Assembly (NCBI GenBank): GCA_043779185.1
Contig: JAYWEQ010000079.1
Span: forward strand, 1-33,621
From: JAYWDA01 sp043779185
Lineage (GTDB): Bacteria > Bdellovibrionota > Bdellovibrionia > Bdellovibrionales > Bdellovibrionaceae
Reading direction: 5' to 3'
Length of the DNA: 33,621 nt
The stretch's first letter is position 1, and every line of letters starts with the position of its first letter. Below, in pieces: positions 24,671 through 32,476 of this stretch. Position numbers and translations under genes: made by a program. The notes under the pieces are model-generated. The model was not told the origin of the DNA and made no database searches. It was given only the letters and a program-made list of their open reading frames with translations.

Positions 24671-25165
24671 ATGAAATATCTAAAAATTATTACTGTTCCA
24701 TTTTTTTATTTTTGGCTGAGCAGCTGTGTCTCTGTCAACTTGCCCAGCTCCAGCGGAACTAAGGCATCGGCTGTTGAGATTCAAGCCCCCCTTAAACCAT
24801 TTATTCCGATGGACAACAAAAGCGCTGATAAAGCGTGGATCAGCCAAAAAACTGGTAATACCATTTCTTACCTTTCGGATTGTGGATCGCCGCTGGATCC
24901 TCCCCTCCAACAAATTGAATCCGACACATTGAGCTTTTTAGAAAATCTAAAAATTCTGTCTTCCCAGACAAAGTCTTTCAGTGGTCGCGAAAGCTTAGAA
25001 ACTACGGCGCAAGGAAATGTCGATGGCGTCGCCGTCAAAATGCGAATTCTGACCTTTAAGAAAAATAACTGCTCGTACTCTTTAGTTTATGGCGGTGTGA
25101 AAGATAAATTTAGCACAGAGATAACTGACTTCGATCGCTTTCTACAGGGCTTTAAAGTGCCATGA
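24671..25165 (+). CDS. Small lipoprotein heading the Mla-like operon
   Basis: Family not recognised. The 164-residue product has a lipoprotein signal with lipobox LSSC (lipid-bearing Cys19), a Ser/Pro-rich linker, and a compact domain with two cysteines (SDCGSPLDPP and KKNNCSYSLVYGG) that could form a disulfide. It ends in TDFDRFLQGFKV. It overlaps the mlaE-like gene by 4 nt, so it is part of that transport system. Lipoproteins accompany other MCE systems (for example PqiC/ABC-type transport auxiliary proteins), and an outer-membrane docking role would fit, but no sequence similarity to PqiC is evident to me. The ATG at the predicted signal start is the only sensible one; AGG lies about 7 nt upstream. 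Confidence 0.82.
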   Translation: MKYLKIITVPFFYFWLSSCVSVNLPSSSGTKASAVEIQAPLKPFIPMDNKSADKAWISQKTGNTISYLSDCGSPLDPPLQQIESDTLSFLENLKILSSQTKSFSGRESLETTAQGNVDGVAVKMRILTFKKNNCSYSLVYGGVKDKFSTEITDFDRFLQGFKVP

Positions 25166-25953
25166 TTCAAATGTTGGCCTCACCTTTTACAGCTGTGGGA
25201 ATTGACCTGTTAACGTTCCTCGGTGGCTGGGGTGTTTTATTTTATCAAATTTGTCGCGATACTTTTCGCGGCCCCATTTATTTCAGACTGCTGATCGAAC
25301 AAGTTTATCAGATCGGCTTTAAATCCATGCCTTTGGTTCTCATCACCGCCGTTAGCACCGGCATGGTTATGGCCTTACAATTTGGTTTAGGCTTAGAAAA
25401 ATTTGGCGGAAAATTATATGTGCCAAAGTTGGTTGCTGTGATTATTTTGCGCGAGATGGGGCCAGTTTTTACAAGCTTAATGTTTGCAGCCCGAGTCGGT
25501 GCTGGTATTGCTAGCGAAATTGGCTCGATGGTGGTGACCCAACAAGTCGATGCGATTCGGGCTTTGGGGACTTCGCCGATCAAGAAGATCGTGATTCCGC
25601 GAGTCTTAGCCTGTTTAATTTGCCTTCCACTTCTTTGCGGTCTTTCAAATATTATTGGAAACTTTGGCAGTTTAATCGTCGGGGCTTCCGAGCTGGGATT
25701 AGATCCTCAATTTTATTTTCTGAAAATTGTAACAACAGTGACTTTAAAAGATTATATGTCGGGATTTTGTAAAACATTTTTCTTTGCTTTGTTTGTGGCT
25801 GTCTCTGCCTGCTACTACGGGTTGAACGTTAAAAATGGCACAAAAGAGGTCGGCCAGGCCACGACGAAAGCCGTCGTGATGGCCTCTATTTTAATTCTTG
25901 TTGGAGATTTCTTTTTAACAAAAATATTTTGGGTGATTGAACGATGGCTATGA
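25162..25953 (+). CDS. mlaE: MlaE/YrbE-family ABC transporter permease
   Basis: Inner-membrane permease of an MCE phospholipid transport complex that maintains outer-membrane lipid asymmetry. The 263-residue chain shows the family features FLGGWGVLFYQI, GMVMALQFGLGLEKFGGKLY, LREMGPVFTSLMFAARVGAG, IASEIGSMVVTQQVDAIRAL and the C-terminal ACYYGLNVKNGTKEVG. About five to six hydrophobic segments are present. No N-terminal STAS extension is seen. Coupled by ATGA to the lipoprotein gene and by a 10-nt overlap to the ATPase gene. Confidence 0.94.
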   Translation: MIQMLASPFTAVGIDLLTFLGGWGVLFYQICRDTFRGPIYFRLLIEQVYQIGFKSMPLVLITAVSTGMVMALQFGLGLEKFGGKLYVPKLVAVIILREMGPVFTSLMFAARVGAGIASEIGSMVVTQQVDAIRALGTSPIKKIVIPRVLACLICLPLLCGLSNIIGNFGSLIVGASELGLDPQFYFLKIVTTVTLKDYMSGFCKTFFFALFVAVSACYYGLNVKNGTKEVGQATTKAVVMASILILVGDFFLTKIFWVIERWL

Positions 25954-26675
25954 TTGAAGTTAAAAATTTCAGAAAATCTTATGGCAAAAAAGTCATTCAC
26001 AAGAATGTCACTTTTAAAGTTGAAGAAGGCCATTGCATCGGCTTGATCGGCGGCTCCGGCGCTGGTAAATCGGTCATCCTTCGCAGTCTTATTGGTTTAG
26101 AAAAACCTGACAGCGGTGAAATCTGGATCGAAGGAGAAGAAATCTCGAAATTTCGTGAAAAAGAATTGGGCGAAATCCGAAAAAAAGTGGCTTATGCCTT
26201 TCAAGGTGGAGCTTTATTTGATTCCATGACGGTGTTTGGAAATTTATCTTATCCCTTAAAAGAGCACACGGATCTGGATCATCAACAGATCCGAGAAAAA
26301 ATCTTACATATGCTGAGTGAGTTCGGTCTTGAAGGAAATGAAAATGTTTTCCCAGGGCAACTGTCCGGCGGGATGCAAAAACGAGTGGGCCTTGCCCGCG
26401 CCATGATGCTAAGTCCACGAGTCCTGCTGTATGATGAGCCGACAGCAGGTCTTGATCCCTTCAACACAAAACGAATTCAAGAATTAATTTTAACTTTAAA
26501 ATCCAAAGGCGTAACTTCGATTTTAGTCACGCATGATATGCCCACAGCCTTTGCAGTTTGTGATCGCGTCGCTTTTTTACAAAATGGCGAAATTGCTTTT
26601 GAGGGCACTTTTAAAGACTTAGACAAAGATCAAGATTCAGTTTTTGCAAAATTTATGAAGGGTGAGGCACCTTGA
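25944..26675 (+). CDS. mlaF: MlaF-like ABC transporter ATPase
   Basis: ATPase driving the MlaE-type permease. The 243 residues contain Walker A GGSGAGKSV, the Q-loop segment VAYAFQGGALFDSMTVF typical of MlaF/TtgA-type ATPases, signature LSGGMQKRVGLARAM, Walker B VLLYDEPTAGLDP and switch His in LVTHDM. Two in-frame ATGs two codons apart overlap the mlaE stop; the second makes a TATGA overlap and is equally likely. No mlaB (STAS) or mlaC gene follows in this operon. Confidence 0.94.
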   Translation: MAMIEVKNFRKSYGKKVIHKNVTFKVEEGHCIGLIGGSGAGKSVILRSLIGLEKPDSGEIWIEGEEISKFREKELGEIRKKVAYAFQGGALFDSMTVFGNLSYPLKEHTDLDHQQIREKILHMLSEFGLEGNENVFPGQLSGGMQKRVGLARAMMLSPRVLLYDEPTAGLDPFNTKRIQELILTLKSKGVTSILVTHDMPTAFAVCDRVAFLQNGEIAFEGTFKDLDKDQDSVFAKFMKGEAP

Positions 26676-27490
26676 TGGAAACTCAGAAAAGAGTACAAAT
26701 GATCGTTGGGGGCTTTCTATTATTTGGACTGGCCGCCATTATGACCACAGTTTTTATGTTGGGTGCAGACCGAGCGTTATTTAAACATTATGCCCGATTG
26801 CATGCCTACTTCGATCAAGTTCAGGGGTTAGACCGCGGCAGCGTCGTCTCTTTATCCGGTGTAGCTGTTGGAAATATCGAAAGTATCGAATTTGTCGGCG
26901 AGCGAAAAGCTTTGGACGTGACAATGAAGGTTGAAGATCGATTTTTGGCCCGCATTCCTGTGGGCTCACAAGTTGAAATTCGCACCCAAGGAGCTTTGGG
27001 CGATAAATTTATTTTTATCATTCCTGGACCCACTTCAGAAAAAACAGTGGCGGATGGCTCGGCCCTGGAAATTGCGACGGCGACTGATTTATTTTCCATT
27101 ATTTCTGAACGCAGTAAAGAAGCCGGAAAAGTTTTTGATATCATCAACGAACTTCATAAAATGGCCGTCACCATTAACGGTGATCGTAAGCTCGAGAAAA
27201 TCATGTCTAACTTATCCAAGGCCTCTGATAGTCTTGCAGAGACGTCTGAGCACGCTCACCAATTCACAAGCTCTATGACGGCAGAGTCAGGCCAGCGCTT
27301 AACCAAAGCCGTCGAGCGCTTTGACAGCATCATGACAAAAATTGATAAAGGCCAGGGGTCCTTAGGAGCTTTGATCAATGACTCTTCAGTTCACGATCGG
27401 TTGAAAGCCATGCTGGGCGGGAATAGCCGCAAGTCGCAAGTCAAAGACCTACTTCGAAACTCAATTGAAAAAGCTGGCGACGAAAAGTAG
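26675..27490 (+). CDS. mlaD: MCE-domain substrate-binding protein MlaD-like
   Basis: Single-span inner-membrane anchor with a periplasmic MCE domain that forms a hexameric lipid channel on MlaE. The start giving METQKRVQMIV overlaps the mlaF stop as TGATG with GGTGAGG upstream. Of 271 residues, about 10-30 are the transmembrane helix. The MCE domain runs to about 130 (FDQVQGLDRGSVVSLSGVAV, IPVGSQVEIRTQGALGDKFI). A long helical tail follows with SMTAESGQRLTKAVERFDSI and a GQGSLGALIND motif common in MCE proteins of ABC type. It is the last gene of the operon and meets the phosphatase gene tail-to-tail. Confidence 0.93.
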   Translation: METQKRVQMIVGGFLLFGLAAIMTTVFMLGADRALFKHYARLHAYFDQVQGLDRGSVVSLSGVAVGNIESIEFVGERKALDVTMKVEDRFLARIPVGSQVEIRTQGALGDKFIFIIPGPTSEKTVADGSALEIATATDLFSIISERSKEAGKVFDIINELHKMAVTINGDRKLEKIMSNLSKASDSLAETSEHAHQFTSSMTAESGQRLTKAVERFDSIMTKIDKGQGSLGALINDSSVHDRLKAMLGGNSRKSQVKDLLRNSIEKAGDEK

Positions 27491-27514
27491 CAAAAAATGT
27501 TGGTTTTTAGGATC

Positions 27515-28111
27515 TTAAATGTAAGTGCGCATTTTTAATGGAAGATGCCCAGTTTCCGCAAGACCCAGCAACACAATATCTCCTTTTTTTGAAATGCGAA
27601 GAGTGGTCAGCGATGAATGACTGATATCCATTTTAAGCCACTTGTCTCGGGAAATATCTAAAGCCATGCAGACCCAATGACGAATCACATTGCCATGGGC
27701 CACAACAACTTCGGTGCTTTGCACTTTTTGTGGAGTTTTAAATAAAGTCTTAAAAGCAAGATCAGCATTTTTTCGAGCTGCCTTCATTTTAGCAAAAGCC
27801 GCCTTCTTTTCGATAGCAGTCATTCCCTTTATTTTCAGTTTGTTAAATTCTATTGTTCCCGGCAACAACCCTTCCCGAAACATATCATTCTTTTTAAAAT
27901 TTAGTCCCGTCTGCTGACTGAAAATAGTCGCAGTTTCAATAGCTCTAGGCATTGTGCTACAATGAATTTTATTTGGATTTAACAGAGCCACAGCCTTTGC
28001 CGTCAGCTTTGCTTGCTTCCGACCAAGACTTGTTAACTTTTCTGGTTTCGAAGAATATTGTCCATGCCGGATAAAAATTAAAGTGCGAAATACCTTGGGT
28101 TCAAATTCCAT
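27515..28111 (-). CDS. Histidine phosphatase family protein (SixA/phosphoglycerate mutase type)
   Basis: Phosphatase or mutase of the branch using a phospho-histidine intermediate. The 198-residue protein has the catalytic motif LIFIRHGQYS (His16), then LTSLGRKQAKLTAKAV, CSTMPRAIETATIF with the conserved Arg, an acidic EGLLPGTIEF region, and VVAHGNVIRHWVC with the second catalytic His. Size suggests a small phosphatase rather than true phosphoglycerate mutase; the substrate cannot be told. It starts 28 nt after the antitoxin gene and has a poor ribosome binding site, so it may be read through from the toxin-antitoxin promoter. Confidence 0.88.
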   Translation of the reverse strand: MEFEPKVFRTLIFIRHGQYSSKPEKLTSLGRKQAKLTAKAVALLNPNKIHCSTMPRAIETATIFSQQTGLNFKKNDMFREGLLPGTIEFNKLKIKGMTAIEKKAAFAKMKAARKNADLAFKTLFKTPQKVQSTEVVVAHGNVIRHWVCMALDISRDKWLKMDISHSSLTTLRISKKGDIVLLGLAETGHLPLKMRTYI

Positions 28112-28139
28112 TATTTGATCAAACCTTAAAAGCGTCTGG

Positions 28140-28460
28140 CTATCCAGCGATTTTTTTCTTCAAGAGATTAGTGGCCTTCTTTTCAATGGCCAAAATATTC
28201 TTTGATTTTTCATAACTTCCATTGGGAAATAAAATTGACGAGGGATGCAGCCCCAGCGCCGCTCCAAAAATTTCTGCATAATGAACGGTCATTTCGATAC
28301 GATTGTTTTCTAATGCACTCAAATTTTCACGCCTAAGGCCAGTTATATGGCAGAGCTCTGCTTGAGTCATACCAAGCCTATGTCGAACAGAGCAAACAAG
28401 CTCCCCAGGAGTAACATGTTTAGGTGCCACCTGGTTTAAAACATCTCTCATGTTTTTCAT
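28140..28460 (-). CDS. Antitoxin, XRE-family HTH (HigA-like)
   Basis: DNA-binding antitoxin expected to neutralise the upstream RelE-type toxin and repress the shared promoter. In 106 residues the HTH spans about 28-75: VRHRLGMTQAELCHITGLRR, ENLSALENNRIEMTVHYAEI and AALGLHPSSILFPNG. The C-terminal Lys-rich tail could be the toxin-binding segment. It lies 16 nt after the toxin stop with GAGGGG upstream of its ATG. The order toxin then antitoxin is that of higBA modules. Confidence 0.87.
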   Translation of the reverse strand: MKNMRDVLNQVAPKHVTPGELVCSVRHRLGMTQAELCHITGLRRENLSALENNRIEMTVHYAEIFGAALGLHPSSILFPNGSYEKSKNILAIEKKATNLLKKKIAG

Positions 28461-28476
28461 AAATTAAACCCCCTCA

Positions 28477-28779
28477 TCACTTTTTATAATCATGCACTGT
28501 CGTCACCCGATGAACTTCAACTAAAATTTCCTTATTTCTAACTTGATAAATAATTCGCCCAGGTCCGCTAAAACAAGAGGCTCTAAATCCAACCCATTCA
28601 TCATAAAGTTCATGATCACCCCACAACCGTGATGCAGCTATGTAGGCGGGTCCGTACTCTTCCATTTCATTAAGCCAAGCTTTAATAAGATTTAAGTCGT
28701 CCCTTTCGAGAACTCGACCCTTACACATGGCTATAAATTCTTTTTCAGCCCTTGGGGTCATTTTTACTTTCCAAGACAA
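28477..28779 (-). CDS. Toxin of RelE/ParE superfamily (HigB-like)
   Basis: Probable ribosome-dependent mRNA endonuclease, or gyrase-type ParE-fold toxin. The 100 residues start MSWKVKMTPRAEKEF, have a two-helix N-terminal region (LNLIKAWLNEMEEYG), then the beta-sheet core with ELYDEWVGFRASCF, GPGRIIYQVRNKEILVEVHR and the C-terminal VTTVHDYKK, where His, Tyr and Lys are plausible catalytic residues. Start is TTG with a GGGGG Shine-Dalgarno 7 nt upstream; the next ATG, six codons in, would remove the first strand. Promoter and operator lie directly upstream. It appears intact. Confidence 0.87.
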   Translation of the reverse strand: MSWKVKMTPRAEKEFIAMCKGRVLERDDLNLIKAWLNEMEEYGPAYIAASRLWGDHELYDEWVGFRASCFSGPGRIIYQVRNKEILVEVHRVTTVHDYKK

Positions 28780-28792
28780 ACCATAGCCCCCT

Positions 28793-28810
28793 AGTATATT
28801 TAAATATACT
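28793..28810. promoter_or_regulatory. Perfect 18-bp palindromic operator of the toxin-antitoxin module
   Basis: AGTATATTTAAATATACT equals its own reverse complement over 18 bases. It covers the -10 element of the promoter and ends 13 nt before the toxin start codon, the classical position for autorepression by the antitoxin. Confidence 0.65.
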
Positions 28811-28831
28811 ATATATAAGTCTATACGTCAA
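28803..28831 (-). promoter_or_regulatory. Sigma-70 promoter of the toxin-antitoxin module
   Basis: TTGACG, exactly 17-nt AT-rich spacer, TATATT on the minus strand. The -35 matches consensus in five of six bases, and the -10 falls inside the 18-bp palindrome. Confidence 0.65.
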
Positions 28832-28974
28832 TAAAAATAGGCTGCCACTACTTCACCCATATGGGCCTAGCGCCGGCTAACGCCTCAAGATTATTTTGTT
28901 ATTTTATGAGTTTGAGGGGTTCGTTGTTCCCAGACGAATTCCTATGGAAAGCGAGACTTTATTCGACGCGCGAG

Positions 28975-29508
28975 TTAAATAGATTGTTCTGATTCGCGTT
29001 TGTCGACAAGGCGAACGGCGCCATCAATGCCAGACAGTTGTCCTTTAATCGAAATGGTCGGACTGTTCACAACACGCTGTTGGAGCTTCTTAAAAATCGG
29101 CTCACGAATTGCTAAATTGTTATCCTGAAGAACGCACTGGCGAGCCAATTTTTCCTTCATATTAATCACAATCGGAGCTTTCATATTCGCTGTCATTTGT
29201 GTTGGATCTTCTGGAATTGTGATAATCGAAAAATAATGAGCGTCTTTTTGCTCTTTTACTTTCAACGCTTCCATATCACTTTTTGACATTGTCACATTGT
29301 AAGTGTCAGAAAAAATTTCAGGCTCTAGCAAAGGAAATGCAATTGCACCGGCGTCGCAGCTTTGCAACCAAGCAAAGATTTCGTCACTGGGATCATCAAG
29401 AAGCACAAATTTCTTTAGGTCCGCAAAGCCCAAAAGGCCTTCTGCAAACGTCAGAATATCTTCGTTCTTGATTTCAACCTGACCAAATCGTGTTGTTGCA
29501 ATAATCAC
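28975..29508 (-). CDS. fliW: Flagellar assembly factor FliW
   Basis: Binds CsrA non-competitively and flagellin, so that free flagellin releases FliW to block CsrA: a checkpoint on flagellar protein synthesis in the cytoplasm. The 177-residue sequence has the family features TTRFGQVEIKNEDILTFAEG, LLGFADLKKFVLLDD, WLQSCDAGAIAFPLLEP, SIITIPEDPTQMTANMKAPI and NMKEKLARQCVLQDN. A Ser/Gln-rich tail extends past the usual end at about 150. Start is GTG preceded by GGGGG. It lies 138 nt after csrA, with two overlapping hairpins in that gap. Confidence 0.96.
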   Translation of the reverse strand: MIIATTRFGQVEIKNEDILTFAEGLLGFADLKKFVLLDDPSDEIFAWLQSCDAGAIAFPLLEPEIFSDTYNVTMSKSDMEALKVKEQKDAHYFSIITIPEDPTQMTANMKAPIVINMKEKLARQCVLQDNNLAIREPIFKKLQQRVVNSPTISIKGQLSGIDGAVRLVDKRESEQSI

Positions 29509-29568
29509 TCTGCCCCCTATGCGCGGATTCCTTATAGTTTAGACCCTTGCAGGCCATAAAAGGTGCAC

Positions 29569-29601
29569 CCAGAGAATAAATCTGGACCTAAATCTAGGTC
29601 C
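29569..29601 (-). other. Two mutually exclusive hairpins between csrA and fliW
   Basis: On the minus-strand RNA, GGACCUA and UAGGUCC form a perfect 7-bp stem with a 4-nt loop; immediately after it CCAGA and UCUGG form a 5-bp stem, and the two share the CC in the middle. Only one can form fully at a time. No T-run follows, and a GGA motif (AAGGAA) lies some 50 nt further on, before fliW. Confidence 0.45.
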
Positions 29602-29646
29602 TATCAATTGAAATTTTTAGAGTCTTAGGATATCAGCGGCGATGCG

Positions 29647-29874
29647 TTATGTTTTCAAAAGCTTGGCAACCGCTCGACTGGAATCAGATGAAACCACTGA
29701 GGATTGTTGGTTTTGCTCTTGAATGGCCATGTAAACTTCTTCGCGATGAATTTTTGTGTCCTTGGGAGCTTCTATTCCCAGTCGCACTTGTTTCCCTTTG
29801 ATTTGGACAACGCGAATTTTGATATGGTCATCGATAGCGATGCTTTCACCCAACTTCCTTGTTAGAACCAGCAT
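29647..29874 (-). CDS. csrA: Carbon storage / translational regulator CsrA
   Basis: Dimeric RNA-binding protein that represses or stabilises mRNAs at GGA motifs. The start MLVLTRKLGESI is chosen because GGAG lies 8 nt upstream; the frame extends five codons earlier but that TTG is part of the ribosome binding site. The 75 residues keep the RNA-binding strand LVLTRK and HREEVY with Arg44, and Asn55, the residue reported as needed for FliW binding in Bacillus CsrA. The tail (SSVVSSDSSRAVAKLLKT) is about 14 residues longer than in E. coli. Lies 97 nt after flgL with its own sigma-28-like promoter. Confidence 0.96.
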   Translation of the reverse strand: MLVLTRKLGESIAIDDHIKIRVVQIKGKQVRLGIEAPKDTKIHREEVYMAIQEQNQQSSVVSSDSSRAVAKLLKT

Positions 29875-29934
29875 TGAATACTCCTTCAATTATGAACACG
29901 CCAACCAGTCTTCTTGACGACAGGCACACCGTAA

Positions 29935-29961
29935 ATATCGGCGGTTCAAAGCGGAACTGTA
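29935..29961 (-). promoter_or_regulatory. Candidate sigma-28 (FliA) promoter for csrA-fliW
   Basis: TACAGTTC, exactly 11 nt, GCCGATAT on the minus strand. Compared with the consensus TAAAGTTT-N11-GCCGATAA it matches 6 of 8 and 7 of 8 bases with ideal spacing. It lies about 60 nt upstream of the csrA ATG. Confidence 0.7.
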
Positions 29962-29971
29962 GGTATAATTT

Positions 29972-31054
29972 CTACTTCAGAAAGTCAAGGAGGCTAGTCT
30001 GGATCAATTTCGGCGAAGTTTGAAGTGTCGCCTTCAGAGCACTGTCTGTTTTATTAATGTCACTAACCACCTGATACACATCAGCATCTTCTAGCTGTGA
30101 CGCTAAAATCTTATTATCCACGATCGCCTTCTGGAGGCTCTCTGTAGAGCTGTTGACGTTCATAATCCGCGATCCGACCTCAGATCGGGACAAGACCACT
30201 TGCGAAATCGCCTGGTCTAAGGTGTCCAAAGACGATTGAACTCCGGTTTTGTCGTTGGTCCGCAAGGCCACTTCCAACCCCGAAAGCACCTGGAAAATAT
30301 TCACCCCTGTGCGTTGAGTGATGGGATCCTTGTTGCCGATCTCACCAGATTTACCGATCGCCGCGGGTCCCCGCAACTGAACAAAATTATCTTCTAACTG
30401 CTGATTGAATTCTTTGTTCTTTTTTTCATTGGTTAGAAGTTCATTCAGCTCTTCGACATCATGGGGACTGTCCACCGGTGGATTGCTGATACCATCGCCC
30501 GACATGCCTTTTCCTAAAAAGACCTTACTGCCAGGAAGATTCATCGTGATAAACGCATCCTTGTGCGTTTGGATCTTCATATCCCCGTCATCACCTAAAT
30601 AATTTCCCGTTTTATCAAAGGGCATGGACTGAGTTTTAAAGCCCCCAAAAATATATCGGTCGCCTAATTTTCGATTTCCAATTTGTACGGCTTGACTCAA
30701 AATTTGATTCACTTCAAGGCCAGTCACTTGCCGAGTCTCTTCACTGGCGCCAGCATCACCGGCTTGTGCCACGGCAAGTTCTTTGGCGCGAATCATGATA
30801 TCACCCAGCTCACTTAAAGACTGATCGGTGAATTCAAGAAAGGATCTGGCGTTATTAATGTTTTTTACAAACTGAGTGTTGCCACGTTCTTCGGTTCTAG
30901 TTCCTAAAACTCGCGTGGTCGCTAACGGATCATCAGATGGCTTATTGATACGTTTCTGAGTCGCTGCTTGATTCTGCAAATCATACATCTCAGAACGATT
31001 TTTCGTCGTGTTCTGTTGGACCTGATTGAATTGCATTTTATCTGCGATTCTCAT
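29972..31054 (-). CDS. flgL: Flagellar hook-filament junction protein FlgL (HAP3)
   Basis: Second junction protein joining hook and flagellin filament. The 360-residue product has the flagellin-like N terminus MRIADKMQFNQVQQNT with QNQAATQKRINKPSDDPLA and FLEFTDQSLSELGDIMIRAK, a central variable part with GNRKLGDRYIFGGFKTQSMP, and the C-terminal helix VVLSRSEVGSRIMNVNSS with LASQLEDADVYQVVSDI. It starts 9 nt after flgK with AGGA at 7 nt. Confidence 0.96.
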   Translation of the reverse strand: MRIADKMQFNQVQQNTTKNRSEMYDLQNQAATQKRINKPSDDPLATTRVLGTRTEERGNTQFVKNINNARSFLEFTDQSLSELGDIMIRAKELAVAQAGDAGASEETRQVTGLEVNQILSQAVQIGNRKLGDRYIFGGFKTQSMPFDKTGNYLGDDGDMKIQTHKDAFITMNLPGSKVFLGKGMSGDGISNPPVDSPHDVEELNELLTNEKKNKEFNQQLEDNFVQLRGPAAIGKSGEIGNKDPITQRTGVNIFQVLSGLEVALRTNDKTGVQSSLDTLDQAISQVVLSRSEVGSRIMNVNSSTESLQKAIVDNKILASQLEDADVYQVVSDINKTDSALKATLQTSPKLIQTSLLDFLK

Positions 31055-31063
31055 CCATCAATC

Positions 31064-32476
31064 CTATAAGCGCTTCAGATTTAAAATCGTATCGAACATT
31101 TCATCGGCGGTTCGAATCAGCCGTGCCGAAGCATCGTAAGCTTTTTGAAATTCAATCATCTTTGTTGTTTCTTCGTCCAGACTGACGCCACTGATGCTTT
31201 CGCGCAAATTCCCTAGCTGCTGCATAATATTTCTTTGGGACTCCATGGTTTTTACGGCGCGATTAGTAACGCTTCCGATCTGACCGACTTCGGCATTGTA
31301 ATAATCATCAAACGTCGCAGCCCCTTCATCCATCACCTTTTGATGCTGAAGTGACGAAATCATATTGGCAACGGTGTTGTCACCCGGAGCATCTGGTCTT
31401 GCAGCCGCAGCAATACGCCCTACATCACTGAAAATATCTTGGTTCAAGGCGATTTTTTCGGCGGCGCCCTCAACTTGATCTGGCATTTTAAAAAACTCGG
31501 CGCCCTGGTTGCCATAACGGTCAAAACCTTCGACATGGGCTTCATTCACTTCTTTGGCAAAGCTGTAGGCTAAGTTATCGGCGTGATTTTTTAAACCCTC
31601 AATCAATTCGTCGCGAACCTCTAGCGAAGCTCCGACGCGCCCGCCGCGAAAATGATCAGTGACATTAAATTCAGTGCCATTTTTGGTCGAGCTGTAAAAA
31701 ATTTGCGTGGCCGCTTTTTCGCCCACTTTATGGGTCTTTAAGTCTGTCGAATCAATTCCTGAAACCAGCACGGCCGCTCGGCCCGCCGTCACGGAAACCA
31801 TTCCGTCTGCACCTTCCGCCCAATTCACTTCTAATTTTTCACCTAATTTTTTAAGTAATAAATCTCGGCGATCGCGCTCATCATTGGATGGAACGCCTTG
31901 CGCCTCGACTAATTTGATCTTCATATTCAAATCAGCAATTTCTTTGGTTGTCTGATTGACTTCATCAATGGTCGCAACGATTTGATGATCTAAATCTTCT
32001 TGGACATCTTTTAATTGCCCGACGACGCGCTTAAAATCACCAGTCAAGGCCACAGCCGCTTCGCGCACCATCGATCGACCCGCTAGACTTTCAGGATTAG
32101 CCGACATCTCACGGAAGCCGTTGAAAAAATCAGTCATGTACTGATTCAAACCTTTATTTTCTTGTTCATTATAAACTTGTTCGACTCGGGTTAAAGCATC
32201 CGAGCGCGCATTGGAATATCCAAGACTTGTTCCTTCACGCTGAATTTGTTTTTCTAACCAAGGATTATTTGTTCGCGTGATCATTCCCGCGCGAGCGCCC
32301 GTTCCCACTTGAATTTGCCCAGGACTAGGAGGGGGATTCGTTAGAATTTCTACCCGTTGCCGAGAGAATCCTTCCGTCGCTTTGTTGGCGATGTTGTGCG
32401 AGACAGTCTGTAAGGCTGTCTGACTATTGGAAAGAGATCTCTTTCCTATATCCAACATCGATGAGATCTTCGACAT
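31064..32476 (-). CDS. flgK: Flagellar hook-associated protein FlgK (HAP1)
   Basis: First junction protein on top of the hook. In 470 residues the N terminus has SLSNSQTALQTVSHNIANKA and TEGFSRQRVEI, followed by LNQYMTDFFNGFREMSANPE, a middle domain typical of FlgK, and the C-terminal RESISGVSLDEETTKMIEFQ with KAYDASARLIRTADEMFDTI. The ATG is preceded by GGGGA and AGG. The 38-nt gap from flgN holds a GGA-loop hairpin that looks like a CsrA site. Confidence 0.96.
   Translation of the reverse strand: MSKISSMLDIGKRSLSNSQTALQTVSHNIANKATEGFSRQRVEILTNPPPSPGQIQVGTGARAGMITRTNNPWLEKQIQREGTSLGYSNARSDALTRVEQVYNEQENKGLNQYMTDFFNGFREMSANPESLAGRSMVREAAVALTGDFKRVVGQLKDVQEDLDHQIVATIDEVNQTTKEIADLNMKIKLVEAQGVPSNDERDRRDLLLKKLGEKLEVNWAEGADGMVSVTAGRAAVLVSGIDSTDLKTHKVGEKAATQIFYSSTKNGTEFNVTDHFRGGRVGASLEVRDELIEGLKNHADNLAYSFAKEVNEAHVEGFDRYGNQGAEFFKMPDQVEGAAEKIALNQDIFSDVGRIAAAARPDAPGDNTVANMISSLQHQKVMDEGAATFDDYYNAEVGQIGSVTNRAVKTMESQRNIMQQLGNLRESISGVSLDEETTKMIEFQKAYDASARLIRTADEMFDTILNLKRL

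Noticed and set aside
28856..28865. Palindrome CCCATATGGG between the toxin-antitoxin module and fliW
   Set aside because: Short, isolated, not placed at any promoter or gene end that I can see; chance is adequate.
28866..28974. Inverted CCTCAA and TTGAGG segments after fliW considered as an intrinsic terminator
   Set aside because: Six-base stem with a loop over 20 nt and no T-run; not convincing.
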